Shown: piece by piece, positions 21,821 through 33,453 of the stretch
How positions within the stretch are numbered: position 1 is the first letter of the stretch
Layout: each line of letters starts with the position of its first letter
Source of the DNA: Methylobacterium sp. J-076
Lineage (GTDB): Bacteria; Pseudomonadota; Alphaproteobacteria; Rhizobiales; Beijerinckiaceae
Assembly (NCBI RefSeq): GCF_022829405.1
Contig: NZ_JAKSXW010000115.1
Location: 62,001 to 126,000, forward strand
Direction of reading: 5' to 3'
Length of the DNA: 64,000 nt
The notes under the pieces: generated by a model
Seen by the model: only the letters and a program-made list of their open reading frames with translations
Database searches by the model: none
Told to the model about the DNA's origin: nothing
Position numbers and translations under genes: made by a program

Positions 21821-22677
21821 GCGACGACGGGGCCCACGGCCTGACCGTCATCGCCTTCATCGGCAGCGTGTTCTCGCCCTACTACGCCTGGAGCCGGGAC
21901 AAGGACCCGTTCGACCACTGCGCGATGAACGTCGTGCTGTACGGCCGGCCCGGCCGCTTCGCCATGACGGAGCGCAAGGCCGCCAGCCTGTCGCGCGGGG
22001 CCGACCACATCGCCATCGGCCCGAGCGCCATGGAATGGGACGGGACCGAGCTGACGATCCGCATCGACGAACGCGGCTCCCCCCTGCCCCGGCGGGTCCG
22101 CGGGACGATCCGGCTGCGGCCCTCGGGGATCACGGCGGGGCCGTTCCACCTCGATGCCGGCGGCCGGCACCGCTGGTGGCCGATGGCGCCATCCTCCCGG
22201 GTGGAGGTCTCCCTCAGCGAGCCGGGCCTCTCCTGGCAGGGCAGCGGCTACTTCGACACCAACGACGGCGACGAGCCGCTGGAGGACGCCTTCACCCGCT
22301 GGACCTGGTGCCGGGCCGAGCTGCCGGACGGGGCGGCGATCCTCTACGACGTGAAGCACCGCGTGGGCGGCGGGCGCAACCTCAGCCTCGGCTTCGCCTT
22401 CGACGGCACCCGCCGGGACATCCGCCCGCCGCTCCCGGCCGCCCTGCCGCCCACGGGCTTCTGGCGGATGCCCCGCGAGACCCGCAGCGACGACGGCCGG
22501 GCGCGGGTGATCACCACCTTCGAGGATACGCCGTTCTATTCGCGCTCGCTCCTCGCCTCGACCTTGAGCGGCGAGCCCGTCCGCGCGGTCCACGAGAGCC
22601 TGTCGCTGGACCGGTTCCGCAACCCGCTGGTGCGCCTCATGCTGCCGTTCCGGATCCCGCGGCCGCTGGGCGGGTGA
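21817..22677 (+). CDS. crtC: Hydroxyneurosporene synthase / carotenoid 1,2-hydratase
   Basis: Adds water across the C-1,2 double bond of neurosporene or lycopene. Signature segments FIGSVFSPYYAWSRDKDPFD, CAMNVVLYGRPGRFAMTER, GYFDTNDGDEPLEDAFTRW and TWCRAELPDGAAILYDVK are clear. GTG 21817 overlaps the crtD stop (GTGA) and gives 286 residues. However, the same frame upstream reads NGYAWWYVDAVSDDG, which looks like part of longer CrtC proteins, yet no ATG/GTG/TTG follows the GTG at 21619 deep inside crtD. The start is therefore uncertain. The 3' end overlaps the convergent GT87 gene by 41 bases. Confidence 0.9.
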   Translation: MSDDGAHGLTVIAFIGSVFSPYYAWSRDKDPFDHCAMNVVLYGRPGRFAMTERKAASLSRGADHIAIGPSAMEWDGTELTIRIDERGSPLPRRVRGTIRLRPSGITAGPFHLDAGGRHRWWPMAPSSRVEVSLSEPGLSWQGSGYFDTNDGDEPLEDAFTRWTWCRAELPDGAAILYDVKHRVGGGRNLSLGFAFDGTRRDIRPPLPAALPPTGFWRMPRETRSDDGRARVITTFEDTPFYSRSLLASTLSGEPVRAVHESLSLDRFRNPLVRLMLPFRIPRPLGG

Positions 22678-23902
22678 CGCGCTGCGCCCGCCACGCGACG
22701 CAGCCGAAGGTCGCGAGCGCCAGGGCGAGGCCGAAGGAGAACCCCGTCGCCCCCGCCCCGACCCGCAGGAGGGCGGCCAGGGGGCTGACGGCGAGGAGGA
22801 CCCGCTCGTGGCCCGCGAACCCCCCGGCCTTCCGGGCCGCGAGCCCCAGGAACACCGTCGCGGGCACCAGGGGCGCGAGGTCGTAGATCGGCACGTAGGG
22901 CGACATCAGCGGCGCCGCGGCCAGGAAGGCGGCGGCGCGGATCTCCGGACAGGCCCCGCCCCGCCACACCCGCCAGACGAAGGCCAGGGCCGCCAGGGTG
23001 ACGGTGATCTGGAGGGCCCAGGCCAGGGCGGTGGAGCCCCCCGCGAGGCGGACCGCCCCGAAGGCGCTGGCGTTGAGGTCGAGGCCCGCCGCGGCGTTCT
23101 GCAGGATGATCCGGTTGGTCTCGCCGAGGGAGTGGAGGAAGCCGAGCCACGGCGCGACCCCGAACAGGGCGAGCGAGGCGAGGCAGGCGGCGAGCACCGT
23201 GGCGGCGCAGGCGGCCAGCGCCGTCAGCCGCCCGGTGGCGATGAGCAGCAGCGGCGCCAGCGCCGCGAATTGCGGCTTGTAGGCGAGGAGCCCGAAGCAC
23301 AGGCCCGCCAGCCGGGGATGGCGGTCGAGGGCGACCAAGCCGAGGGTCATCAGCCCCGCCGTGAACAGGCCGTTCTGCCCATAGGACAGGTTGCAGAACA
23401 CCAGGGGGTGGGCGAAGGCGATGAAGGCGATGTCCATCCGCCCCGCCGCCGCCCGCACCGCGAGCAGGAACAGCGCGGCCGAGAGCGCGCACCAGACGAG
23501 GTAGCCCGCCTGCGGGTCGAACCACGCCATCGCCGCCGCCGGGAGCAGGAACACAGGCGGGTAGTGCCACGCGAACCGGCATTCCGGGCCGAACGCGTCC
23601 CTGAGGTTCGCGAGGTGGCGGGCGAGGTCGTAGGGCTCGGCGCCCCGGCCCTCCAGGGCGGCCCGGCCCGCCACCCAGACCTGCGCGAAGTCGTTGCCGA
23701 GGAAATCGCCGTACCAGTTGCGCCGCGGCTCCGGCCCGGTCCCGAACAGGACGACGATGATCGCCAGCACCAGCGGCACAAGGAACAGCGCCGCCCGGCG
23801 GCCGAAGGCCAGGAGCCGGGCATCGTTGAGGACGATGTCGGCGAAATCCGCCCGCAGGCCGCCGAATCGGTCCCGGCCGGCAGGCGTGGCGGTAACGTGC
23901 AT
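22637..23902 (-). CDS. GT87-type (DUF2029) polyprenol-linked mannosyl/arabinosyl transferase-like membrane protein
   Basis: 421 residues from ATG 23902, with about ten hydrophobic helices. The first exoplasmic loop has GNDFAQVWVAGRAALEGRG and the later HYPPVFLLPAAAMAW and YGQNGLFTAGLM, patterns of the GT87/DUF2029 family that transfers sugars from polyprenyl phosphates outside the membrane. It is divergent from the glycosyltransferase-ABC operon, 292 bases away, and could serve the same pathway. Convergent with crtC. The substrate cannot be told from the sequence. Confidence 0.8.
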   Translation of the reverse strand: MHVTATPAGRDRFGGLRADFADIVLNDARLLAFGRRAALFLVPLVLAIIVVLFGTGPEPRRNWYGDFLGNDFAQVWVAGRAALEGRGAEPYDLARHLANLRDAFGPECRFAWHYPPVFLLPAAAMAWFDPQAGYLVWCALSAALFLLAVRAAAGRMDIAFIAFAHPLVFCNLSYGQNGLFTAGLMTLGLVALDRHPRLAGLCFGLLAYKPQFAALAPLLLIATGRLTALAACAATVLAACLASLALFGVAPWLGFLHSLGETNRIILQNAAAGLDLNASAFGAVRLAGGSTALAWALQITVTLAALAFVWRVWRGGACPEIRAAAFLAAAPLMSPYVPIYDLAPLVPATVFLGLAARKAGGFAGHERVLLAVSPLAALLRVGAGATGFSFGLALALATFGCVAWRAQRVTRPAAAGSGTAA

Positions 23903-24194
23903 GGGCGGTGCCGGCGACGGAGGACGGGACGGGCCCTTCCGGCGGCGCCCCCGCAGGGCGAGGGTTGCGCGATCCGGGCCGAAGCTGCGGGGAGCGTAGG
24001 GGCCAACGGTTCCGGTGCCGTTAACGGTGGGAAAGGAGGCGCCGGCACCCTTGTGCGGTCCGGTCGTGGCTGCAATGGTCGTCGCGGGTGCGCGTGTCAC
24101 GGCGCGCCCCACCGGGCGGGGGAATGGGGTCATCGTCGGGACAGGTCCGCCGCGGAACACCGCCCTCGCCGGGGGAACCTGCGCGGGGACGCCC

Positions 24195-25430
24195 GTGACG
24201 GTGCCGGGCGATGCGCCGTCCGCCCTGCGCGTGCTGATCTACAGCCACGACACCTTCGGCCTCGGCCATCTCCGCCGCTCGCGGGCGATCGCCCACGCCG
24301 TGGTCGCCGCCTCTCCCGGCGCGCAAGCGGTGATCGTCTCCGGGTCCCCGGTGGTGGATCGCTACGCCTTCGCCCCCGGGGTCCGCGCCGTGCGCCTGCC
24401 TTCTGTGACGAAGCTCACCGACGGGAGCTATGCCAGCGCCGCGGCCACGCCGCTCGTGCGCACGGTGGCCGACCGCACGGCGGCGATCGTGCGGACGGCG
24501 GAGGGCTTCCGCCCGCACATCGTGATCGTGGACAAGGAGCCCGCCGGGTTCCACGGCGAGATGCTGCCGGTGCTGGAGCGGGAGGCCGCCCGGGGCACGA
24601 AGCTGGTGCTCGGCCTGCGCGACGTCCTCGACGAGGCCGACCGCCTCGCCCCCGAATGGGAGCGCAAGGGGGCGGTGGAGGCGATGGACCGCTTCTACCA
24701 CGAGATCTGGGTCTACGGGCTCGGCCACATCCACGAGCCCCTGGCCGGGCTGGCCCTGCCGCCGGACATCGCCGCGCGGATCGGCGACCGGCTGATCTAT
24801 ACCGGCTACCTCCGGCGCGAGGTGCCGGAGGCACGCGCCCACCGCCGGGAGGTGGCCATGGCCGCGGGGCCGTTCCTCCTCGCCACGCCGGGCGGCGGCG
24901 GGGACGGGGCGGGGCTGATCGACTGGGTGATCGCCGCCTACGAGGCCGATCCCGGCCTTCCCCTGCCCTGCCTCGTGGCCTTCGGGCCGTTCCTCGACCC
25001 CGCCCTCCGCGGGGGGTTCGACCGGCGCATCGCCGCCCTCGGGGGGCGCGTCGCCGCCATCACCTTCGACAGCGAGATCGAGTTCCTGATGCGCAAGGCG
25101 GCGGGGGTCGTCGCCATGGGCGGCTACAACACCTTCTGCGAGATCCTGTCCTTCGATCGCCCGGCCGTGCTGGTGCCCCGCACCGAACCCCGCCGGGAAC
25201 AGGCGATCCGGGCGCTGGCCGCCGAACGGCTCGGCCTCGTCCGGGTGCTGCTGGAGGAGGACGGGCGGGCGCCGGCCCGGATGGCGGCGGCGTTGCGCGC
25301 CCTGCCGGGCCAACCGGAGCCCTCGCGCGTCGTGGTGCCGGGCCTGCTCGACGGGCTCGACGCCGTGGTGGGCCGGGTGCGCGCCCTGTCGACCGCGCAG
25401 CCTGCCCTGCCCTGCCGGGCGATCTCGTGA
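24195..25430 (+). CDS. COG4671-type (MurG-like) predicted glycosyltransferase
   Basis: 411 residues from GTG 24195, which has GGGGA five to six bases upstream; the open frame extends further but reads as low-complexity. VLIYSHDTFGLGHLRRSRAI is the N-terminal donor-fold motif of COG4671, and MGGYNTFCEILSFDRPAVLVPR is the MurG-like C-terminal nucleotide-sugar site. RREQAIRA follows. Soluble GT-B fold expected. First gene of a run in which every following gene overlaps its predecessor. Substrate unknown. Confidence 0.82.
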   Translation: MTVPGDAPSALRVLIYSHDTFGLGHLRRSRAIAHAVVAASPGAQAVIVSGSPVVDRYAFAPGVRAVRLPSVTKLTDGSYASAAATPLVRTVADRTAAIVRTAEGFRPHIVIVDKEPAGFHGEMLPVLEREAARGTKLVLGLRDVLDEADRLAPEWERKGAVEAMDRFYHEIWVYGLGHIHEPLAGLALPPDIAARIGDRLIYTGYLRREVPEARAHRREVAMAAGPFLLATPGGGGDGAGLIDWVIAAYEADPGLPLPCLVAFGPFLDPALRGGFDRRIAALGGRVAAITFDSEIEFLMRKAAGVVAMGGYNTFCEILSFDRPAVLVPRTEPRREQAIRALAAERLGLVRVLLEEDGRAPARMAAALRALPGQPEPSRVVVPGLLDGLDAVVGRVRALSTAQPALPCRAIS

Positions 25431-26686
25431 CGGGCCGGCGCATCGCCGTGGTGCTGAAGGGCTACCCGCGGCTGTCGGAGACCTTCATCGCCCAGGAGAT
25501 CCTGGCCCTCGAACGGCGCGGGCTCGCCCTCGACATCTGGTCCCTGCGCCGGCCGACCGACCGGTTCCGCCACCCGATGCACGACGCCATCGCCGCGCCG
25601 GTCTCCTACCTGCCGGAATACCTGCGCGACGATCCCCGGAGGGTCCTGCGCGGGCTCGCCTGGGCCTGCCGGCAGGCACGGTTCCCCCGGCTGATCGGCA
25701 CCTTCCTCCGGGACCTGCGGCGCGACCCGACCGCCTCCCGCCTGCGCCGCCTGGGCCAAGCCCTCGTCCTCGCCCGGGAGGCGGGGCCGGCGGTCGCCCA
25801 CCTGCATGTGCATTTCCTGCACACGCCCGCGAGCGTCGCCCGCTACGCCGCCCTGCTCGGCGGCCGGAGCTGGAGCTTCTCCGCCCACGCCAAGGACATC
25901 TGGACGACGCCCGCCTGGGAGCTGGCCGAGAAGCTCGCCGGGGCGAGTTGGGGCGTCACCTGCACCCGCGACGGGCTCGCGCGCCTCGACGCCCTCGCCC
26001 CCGGCCGCACCCGGCTCGCATATCACGGCCTCGACCTCGCCCGCTTCCCCGCCCCGCCCCCCGCCCGCCCGCCCCGCGACGGGCGGGAGCCGGGTGCGCC
26101 CCTCCGGCTCCTCTGCGTGGCGCGGCTGGTGTCGAAGAAGGGGCACGACGACCTGTTCGCGGCCCTGGCCACCCTCCCCGACGGCCTGCACTGGCGGCTC
26201 GACCTGATCGGCGGCGGCGAGCTGCGCCCGGCCCTGGAACGGCTCGCCCGGGAGCGGGGCCTGGCCGACCGCATCGCCTTCCACGGCGCCCTGCCGCAGC
26301 CGGAGATCGTCGCCGCCATGCGCGGGGCGGACCTCTTCGTCCTGCCCACCAAGCCCGCCGCGGGGGGAGACCGGGACGGGCTGCCCAACGTCCTCATGGA
26401 GGCCGCGAGCCAGGACCTGCCGATCCTCGCCACCGCCTTCGCGGGGACGCCGGAATTCATCGCCGACGGGGTGCACGGCGTCCTCGTCCCGCCGGGCGAC
26501 CCGGAGGCCCTGGGCGACGCCCTCCGGACCCTCGCCGCCGACCCCGACCTGCGCCGCCGTCTCGGGCAGGCCGCCCGCCACCGGCTGGTGCAGGATTTCT
26601 CGGAGGCCTCCGGCATCGCCCTCATCGCCGGAAGCCTCGCCGCCTCGGCGGGCCTCGCCCTCCCCCTGCGGGAGGAGGCGGCGTGA
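25427..26686 (+). CDS. GT4-family glycosyltransferase (colanic acid/exopolysaccharide type)
   Basis: 419 residues from GTG 25427, overlapping the preceding stop (GTGA). N-terminal VLKGYPRLSETFIAQEILAL is the signature of GT4 enzymes of the WcaL/AmsK kind. The C-terminal nucleotide-sugar domain has GGGELRPALERLARERGL, PTKPAAGGDRDGLPNVLMEA and the E-x7-E glutamates (LMEAASQDLP...GTPEFI). Retaining GT-B fold is expected. It probably builds an envelope glycan together with the flanking transferases. Confidence 0.85.
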   Translation: MTGRRIAVVLKGYPRLSETFIAQEILALERRGLALDIWSLRRPTDRFRHPMHDAIAAPVSYLPEYLRDDPRRVLRGLAWACRQARFPRLIGTFLRDLRRDPTASRLRRLGQALVLAREAGPAVAHLHVHFLHTPASVARYAALLGGRSWSFSAHAKDIWTTPAWELAEKLAGASWGVTCTRDGLARLDALAPGRTRLAYHGLDLARFPAPPPARPPRDGREPGAPLRLLCVARLVSKKGHDDLFAALATLPDGLHWRLDLIGGGELRPALERLARERGLADRIAFHGALPQPEIVAAMRGADLFVLPTKPAAGGDRDGLPNVLMEAASQDLPILATAFAGTPEFIADGVHGVLVPPGDPEALGDALRTLAADPDLRRRLGQAARHRLVQDFSEASGIALIAGSLAASAGLALPLREEAA

Positions 26687-28622
26687 GGATCATGATCGCC
26701 GTCACCCATCTCCTCGGCGCCGGCCACCTGACCCGCGCCGCCGCCCTGGCCCGCGCCTTCGCGGCGGCGGGCCACGAGGCCGTGCTGGTGTCGGGCGGGC
26801 GGCCGGCGCCGCTGGTGCGCCTCGACGGCGTGCGCCTCGTGCAGCTCCCGCCCCTGCGGATCGAAGGGATCGACTTTACCCGGCTGATCGGCCCCGACGG
26901 CGGACCGGCGGACGGGGAGACCCTGGCCGCCCGCCGGGCGCTCCTCCTCGACACCCTCGCCGCCCTCGCGCCGGACGCGGTGATCACCGAGCTGTTCCCC
27001 TTCGGCCGTCGCGGGCTCGCGAAGGAGTTCCTGGCCCTGGTGGAGGCGGCCCGCGCCCGACCGGAGCGACCGCTGATCCTGGCCTCGGTGCGCGACATCC
27101 TCGTGCCCCCCGACCGCCCGGCCAAGGTGGACGAGGCCCATGCCCGGGTGGCGGCGCTCTACGACGCCGTCCTCGTCCACGGCGACCCCGCCCTCGTGCC
27201 CCTGGACGCCTCCTGGCCCGTCGATGCCCGGATCGCCGGCAAGCTCCGCTACACCGGCTATGTGGACGAGGGCGGCCCGCACCCGGCCCCCGCCCGGCGG
27301 GACGGCATCCTCGTCGCGGCCGGATCGAGCGCGGCGGGGCTCGGCCTGTTCCGCGCCGCGGCCGGGGCGGCCCGGCGTCGGCCCGACCTCGGCTGGCGGC
27401 TGCTCGTCGGCCACGGCATCCCCGACGATACCCTCGCCGCCCTGTCGGCCGACCTGCCCCCCGGAACGGTGATGCGGGCACGGGCGGATTACCGCGACCT
27501 CCTGGCCGCCGCATCCGTCTCGGTGAGCCAGTGCGGCTACAATACCGCCCTGGACCTGCTGGTGACGGGAACCCCCGCGATCCTGGTGCCCTTCGAGGCG
27601 GGCCGCGAGACGGAACAGCGCCTGCGCGCGGAACGCCTCGCCGCCCTCGGCCTCGCCCGGATCGTGCCGGAGGCCGCGCTCTCGCCGGACACGCTCCTGG
27701 CCGCGGCGCTCGACGCCGTGGACGGCGTGCCCCCCTCGTCTCCCCGCCCGTGGGGAGGGGGCCCGGGCGGCCCCGGCCTCGCCCTCGACGGCTGCACCCG
27801 CACCGTCGCCATCGTCGAGGAGATGCGGCGGGCGCAGGGCGGCGACGGCTTCATGCGGCTTCGCGCGGCCCTGGACCGCGCCGCGGCGGCCGGGCGCGCC
27901 GTCCCCCTGTGGTGGCGCGACGACGATGCCGTGGCCGCCACGCCCGCCCTCGATCGCCTGCTCTCCTTGGCCGGGGGGCGCCCGATCCTGATCGCCGCCA
28001 TTCCGGCGGGTGTCGACCCCTCCCTCGGCCGACGCCTCGCGGGCGAGCCCGGCGTCAGCCTCGCGGTGCACGGCCTCGCCCACGCCAACCACGCCCCTCC
28101 GGGCGAGAAGCCCGCCGAGTTCGGCCCGCACCGTCCGCTGGCCACCCTGCGCGAGGACGCGCGCACGGCCCTCGCGCTCGCCCGAGGCCATCTGCCGGGC
28201 GACAGGCTCCTGCCGGTCTTCGTGCCGCCCTGGAACAGGATCGCCCCCGATCTCGCCGAAGCCCTGCCCGCCCTCGGCTACGCGGGCCTGTCGGCCGCGG
28301 GCGGGGGCCCGGTCGCCGGGCTCGCCCGCGCCGACGCGGCGCTCGACGTGATCGACTGGCGCGGCACCCGCTCCCTGCGCGACCCCGAGGCGCTGCTGTC
28401 CGCCCTCGCCGACCATGCGGAGGGCGGATCGGACCGGCCGCTCGGCCTCCTCACCCACCACCTCGCCCATGACGGGGCGGTGTGGGCATTCCTCGCCCGC
28501 CTCCTGCCCCTCCTCGACCACCCGGCGGTGGAGTGGCGGGACCCGCGCGACCTGTTCGCCCCGGCGGTGGACGGGCGGGCGCGGGCGCCTATCTCCGTGC
28601 GGGCCGAACGCGCGAGGGCCGG

Positions 28623-28626
<4 letters not shown>
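26683..28626 (+). CDS. Fusion of a COG4671/MurG-like glycosyltransferase and a polysaccharide deacetylase-like domain
   Basis: 647 residues from GTG 26683, overlapping the previous stop (GTGA) with GGAGGAGG upstream. Residues 1-360 are GT-B: IAVTHLLGAGHLTRAAALAR at the N-terminus, SVSQCGYNTALDLLVTGTPA and LVPFEAGRETEQRLRAERL near 275-320. Residues 400-640 resemble polysaccharide deacetylases: LWWRDDDAVAATPALDRLL with the metal-binding Asp pair, HGLAHANHAP as the His motif, and VPPWNRIAPDL. The junction (about 350-365, SSPRPWGGGPGGPG) is encoded by a palindromic element. It would transfer a sugar and de-N-acetylate a related glycan, but the substrate is unknown. Confidence 0.78.
27731..27762. 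repeat. GC palindrome inside the glycosyltransferase-deacetylase gene
   Basis: CTCCCC-GCCCGT-GGGGAG core (27740-27757) with flanking C-run and G-run, the same type as intergenic palindromes at 5735-5763. It translates as a Pro/Gly-rich linker between the two domains and keeps the frame. Confidence 0.6.
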
Positions 28627-30463
<1,837 letters not shown>

Positions 30464-30464
<1 letters not shown>

Positions 30465-31333
30465 TGCAGCCCCGCCCCCCCGTCGTCCTCGAACGCCTGC
30501 GCCGGAAGGTGCTCGGCCCCCTGTTCGATCGCCTCGGCTACGACCTCGTCCCCGCCGCCCCGGACTGGAGCCACCGGCCGACCTCGCCCCGGGAGGTGGA
30601 ACGCCTCCTCGATGCCGCCGCCAGGGCCCTCGAGGCGGACCTGCATGCCGCCGGCCTCGCGCCGCGGGAGGACATCCGCGCCCTGTGCGAGACCTTCTGG
30701 GAGCTGATCCCCACCGCGCCTGTCCGCCAGCGCCGGGGGGGCAGCGGCTTCAACGGCGCGTTGCAACTCTACGTGGCGATGCGGGTCCTGCGTCCCGGCT
30801 TCGTCGTGGAATCCGGCGTGTTCCGGGGGCTGACGACCTGGGTCATCCGGCAGGCCTGCCCGGAGGTGCGCCTGTTCTGCCACGACCCCGACCTGTCAGG
30901 CCTCCAGTATCGCGACCCGGAGGCTCGCTACAGCCGGCAGGACTGGTCCTACGCGGATTGGTCGATGCTCGATCCGGCCGACACGGTGGCCTTCTTCGAC
31001 GACCACGTCTCCCAGGCCCGGCGGGTGGTGGAGGCCCATGTCCGGGGTCTCACGCGCCTGCTGTTCGATGACGACGCGGCGGCCCACCGCATCCACGCCC
31101 ATGGCGGCCCGGCGCACCCGACCATCGCGATGATCACCGCCCTCGACGGCGCTCCCGAGCCGATCCGCTGGACCCGCAACGGCCGTCCGTTCGAGCAACC
31201 CGCCGGAGACGCCGAGGCCCAGCAGGCGGCGGACCTCATCGCCCGCTCCCACGCCTTCGACGACATGCACCGGGCGACGGGCTACTCCCCGGCCCGGCTC
31301 ACCTATGTGGAGTTGCACGGGGGCGGGTCGTGA
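30464..31333 (+). CDS. Unknown protein, possibly class I methyltransferase-like
   Basis: 289 residues from ATG 30464; start and previous stop share a base (TGATG). VLRPGFVVESGVFRGLTTWV near residue 105-125 looks like the first beta strand and glycine loop of a Rossmann methyltransferase, and VRLFCHDPDLSG could hold the acidic residue of strand 2; AVFFDDHVSQARRV-like and LLFDDDAAAHRIH segments follow. A SAM-binding role is only a guess. Encoded between the ATPase and the binding protein of one ABC transporter, which is an unusual place and suggests it acts on or with the transported compound. Confidence 0.6.
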
Positions 31334-33453
31334 CCGGCGGGGGGAGGGCGAAGGGGGGTTCGCTTCGGCATGGTGGGCGCGGCGGCGGTCGAACCGATGC
31401 GGCGCGCGGGGCGATGACACTCCCTCCCCCCTCTGCGGCGGAGGGTGGCCCCCGAAGGGGGTCGGGAGAGGGGAGCGCCGCCGCAGGAAGCGGCATGCCG
31501 CGCGACACCTCTGGCCCCCTCGCTCCCCTCTCCCCCCCGGCTGCGCAGGGTACCCTCCCCCGCAGGGGGTGGAGGGAGGGGCCCGAGGTCTCCCGCCGCG
31601 CCTTGCTCGCCGGCCTCGCCGCCGCCACCCTCCTCCCCCGCCGCGCCCTCGCGGAGGACGCCCCCGCCCCGCCCGCGACGCCCCTCGTCGCCGACCTCGC
31701 CGCCCACGGCCGCCGCCTCGGGCGGGCCGGGGGGACGATCCGCACGCTGATCGCCAAGGCCCGGGACGTCCGCTACCTCTCGGTCTACGGCTATACGCGC
31801 CTCGTCGGGTACGACGCCGCGCTGACCCTCCAGCCCGATGTGCTGGAGCGGATCGAGGTCGAGGGCGGCCGGTTCACCTTCACCCTGCGGGACGGGCACC
31901 GCTGGTCGGACGGACAGCCATTCACCACCGAGGATTTCCGCTATTACTGGGAGGATGTCGCCAATCAGAAGGAGCTGAGCCCGGAAGGCCCGCCCGCCTT
32001 CTTCCTGGTGGACGGCAAGCCGCCCCAGGTCTCCTTCCCGGATGCGCGGACCGTCCGCTACGTCTGGGACAGGCCGAACCCGATGTTCCTGCCGGCCCTG
32101 GCCGCCCCGCGCGATCCGCTGATCTACCGGCCGGCGCATTACCTCAAGCCGTTCCACCCCCGCTACGTCGGCAAGGAGGCCGCCGAGGCCAAGGCGAAGG
32201 CACAGAAGCTGCGCGGCTGGGCCGCCCTCCACAACCGGCTCGACGACAACTACGAGCTGATGAACCCCGACTGCCCGACCCTCCAGGGGTGGGTGCCGCG
32301 CACCCGCTCCCCGGCGACGCGGTTCACCTTCGAGCGCAACCGCAGCTATCACCGGGTCGATTCCGCCGGCACGCAGCTCCCGTACATCGACCGCATCGTG
32401 ATGGACGTCGCCTCCAGCGTCCTTCTGGTCGCCAAGACCAATGCCGGCGAGGCGGACCTGATGTTCCGCGGCCTGACGATGCCCGACATCCCGAGCCTGA
32501 AGGAGGGCGAGAAGGCCCACCGCTACCGCACCAACCTCTGGCCGGTGGCCCGGGGCTCGGAAGTGGCCCTCTACCCGAACCTGACCACACTGGACCCCGT
32601 CTTCCGCGCCCTCAACCGGGACATCCGCTTCCGCCACGCCCTGTCGCTGGCCATGGACCGGCGGACGCTGAACAACACGCTGCTCTTCGGCCTCGGCACC
32701 GAGGGCAACGACACCGTGGTCAGCGATTCGCCCCTCTACTCGCCTGAATTGCGCACCCTGAACGCCGGCTACGACCCGGCGCAGGCGAACCGCCTCCTCG
32801 ACGAGGTCGGGCTCGCGCGCCGCGACGGGTCCGGCATCCGCATCATGCCCGATGACCGCCCCCTCGAGATCGTGGTGGAGAGCGACGGCGAGGCCGGCGA
32901 GATCCTCGACGCCCTGACCCTCATCGCCGAGTTCTGGCGGGAGGTGGGGATCCGCCTCCTCACCAAGCCGCAGGAACGCACCAACCTGCGCCGCCGCTCC
33001 GTGGGCGGGCTGACGGTGATGGTGGCGGCCCAGGGTCTCGACAACGCGGTGCCCACCGCCATCATGCCGCCGACCGAGCTGAGCCCCGCCCAGCCGGACC
33101 ATTATGCCTGGCCGCGCTGGTCGATGAACGTGGACAGCCACGGCCGCAGCGGCGAGGCCTGCGACGTGCCGGAGGTGCAGCGCCTCCTCGACCTCGACCG
33201 GCAGTGGCGCGCCACGGACGACGCCGCCCGGCAGGCCGCGATCTGGCGCGAGATGCTGATGAACCACGCGCGCAACACGTGGGTGATCGGCACCGTGGCG
33301 GGCGCCCTCCAGCCGGTCGTCACCGCCGACCGCCTCGTCAACCTGCCGGCGAAGGCCCTCTATTCCTGGGAGCCCACCGCCATGATCGGCGTCCAACGGC
33401 TGGACGAGATGTTCTGGGACGGCGCCGCCGACGACAGGGCCGAGGCACGATGA
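31330..33453 (+). CDS. Oligopeptide-type ABC transporter substrate-binding protein with Tat signal
   Basis: Family 5 extracellular solute-binding protein. I report the GTG at 31330, which overlaps the previous stop (GTGA), giving 707 residues; ATGs at 31414 and 31495 are alternatives. A twin-arginine signal SRRALLAGLAAATLLPRRALA sits only at about residues 88-108. Everything between about 31420 and 31580 is a large inverted repeat that has been inserted in frame in front of the signal. The mature part has RYLSVYGYTRLVGYD, FTLRDGHRWSDGQPFTTEDF and a C-terminal lobe ending LDEMFWDGA. It binds the transported ligand in the periplasm. If the insertion blocks Tat recognition the protein may be mislocalised. 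Confidence 0.85.
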   Translation: MTGGGRAKGGSLRHGGRGGGRTDAARGAMTLPPPSAAEGGPRRGSGEGSAAAGSGMPRDTSGPLAPLSPPAAQGTLPRRGWREGPEVSRRALLAGLAAATLLPRRALAEDAPAPPATPLVADLAAHGRRLGRAGGTIRTLIAKARDVRYLSVYGYTRLVGYDAALTLQPDVLERIEVEGGRFTFTLRDGHRWSDGQPFTTEDFRYYWEDVANQKELSPEGPPAFFLVDGKPPQVSFPDARTVRYVWDRPNPMFLPALAAPRDPLIYRPAHYLKPFHPRYVGKEAAEAKAKAQKLRGWAALHNRLDDNYELMNPDCPTLQGWVPRTRSPATRFTFERNRSYHRVDSAGTQLPYIDRIVMDVASSVLLVAKTNAGEADLMFRGLTMPDIPSLKEGEKAHRYRTNLWPVARGSEVALYPNLTTLDPVFRALNRDIRFRHALSLAMDRRTLNNTLLFGLGTEGNDTVVSDSPLYSPELRTLNAGYDPAQANRLLDEVGLARRDGSGIRIMPDDRPLEIVVESDGEAGEILDALTLIAEFWREVGIRLLTKPQERTNLRRRSVGGLTVMVAAQGLDNAVPTAIMPPTELSPAQPDHYAWPRWSMNVDSHGRSGEACDVPEVQRLLDLDRQWRATDDAARQAAIWREMLMNHARNTWVIGTVAGALQPVVTADRLVNLPAKALYSWEPTAMIGVQRLDEMFWDGAADDRAEAR
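31420..31580. repeat. Large inverted-repeat element in the 5' end of the binding-protein gene
   Basis: Arms of nearly 60 bases (about 31420-31477 and 31521-31580) with strong but imperfect complementarity, both rich in CTCCCC/GGGGAG, around a spacer that includes ATG 31495. It is the largest member of the GC-palindrome family seen in this window. Confidence 0.7.
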
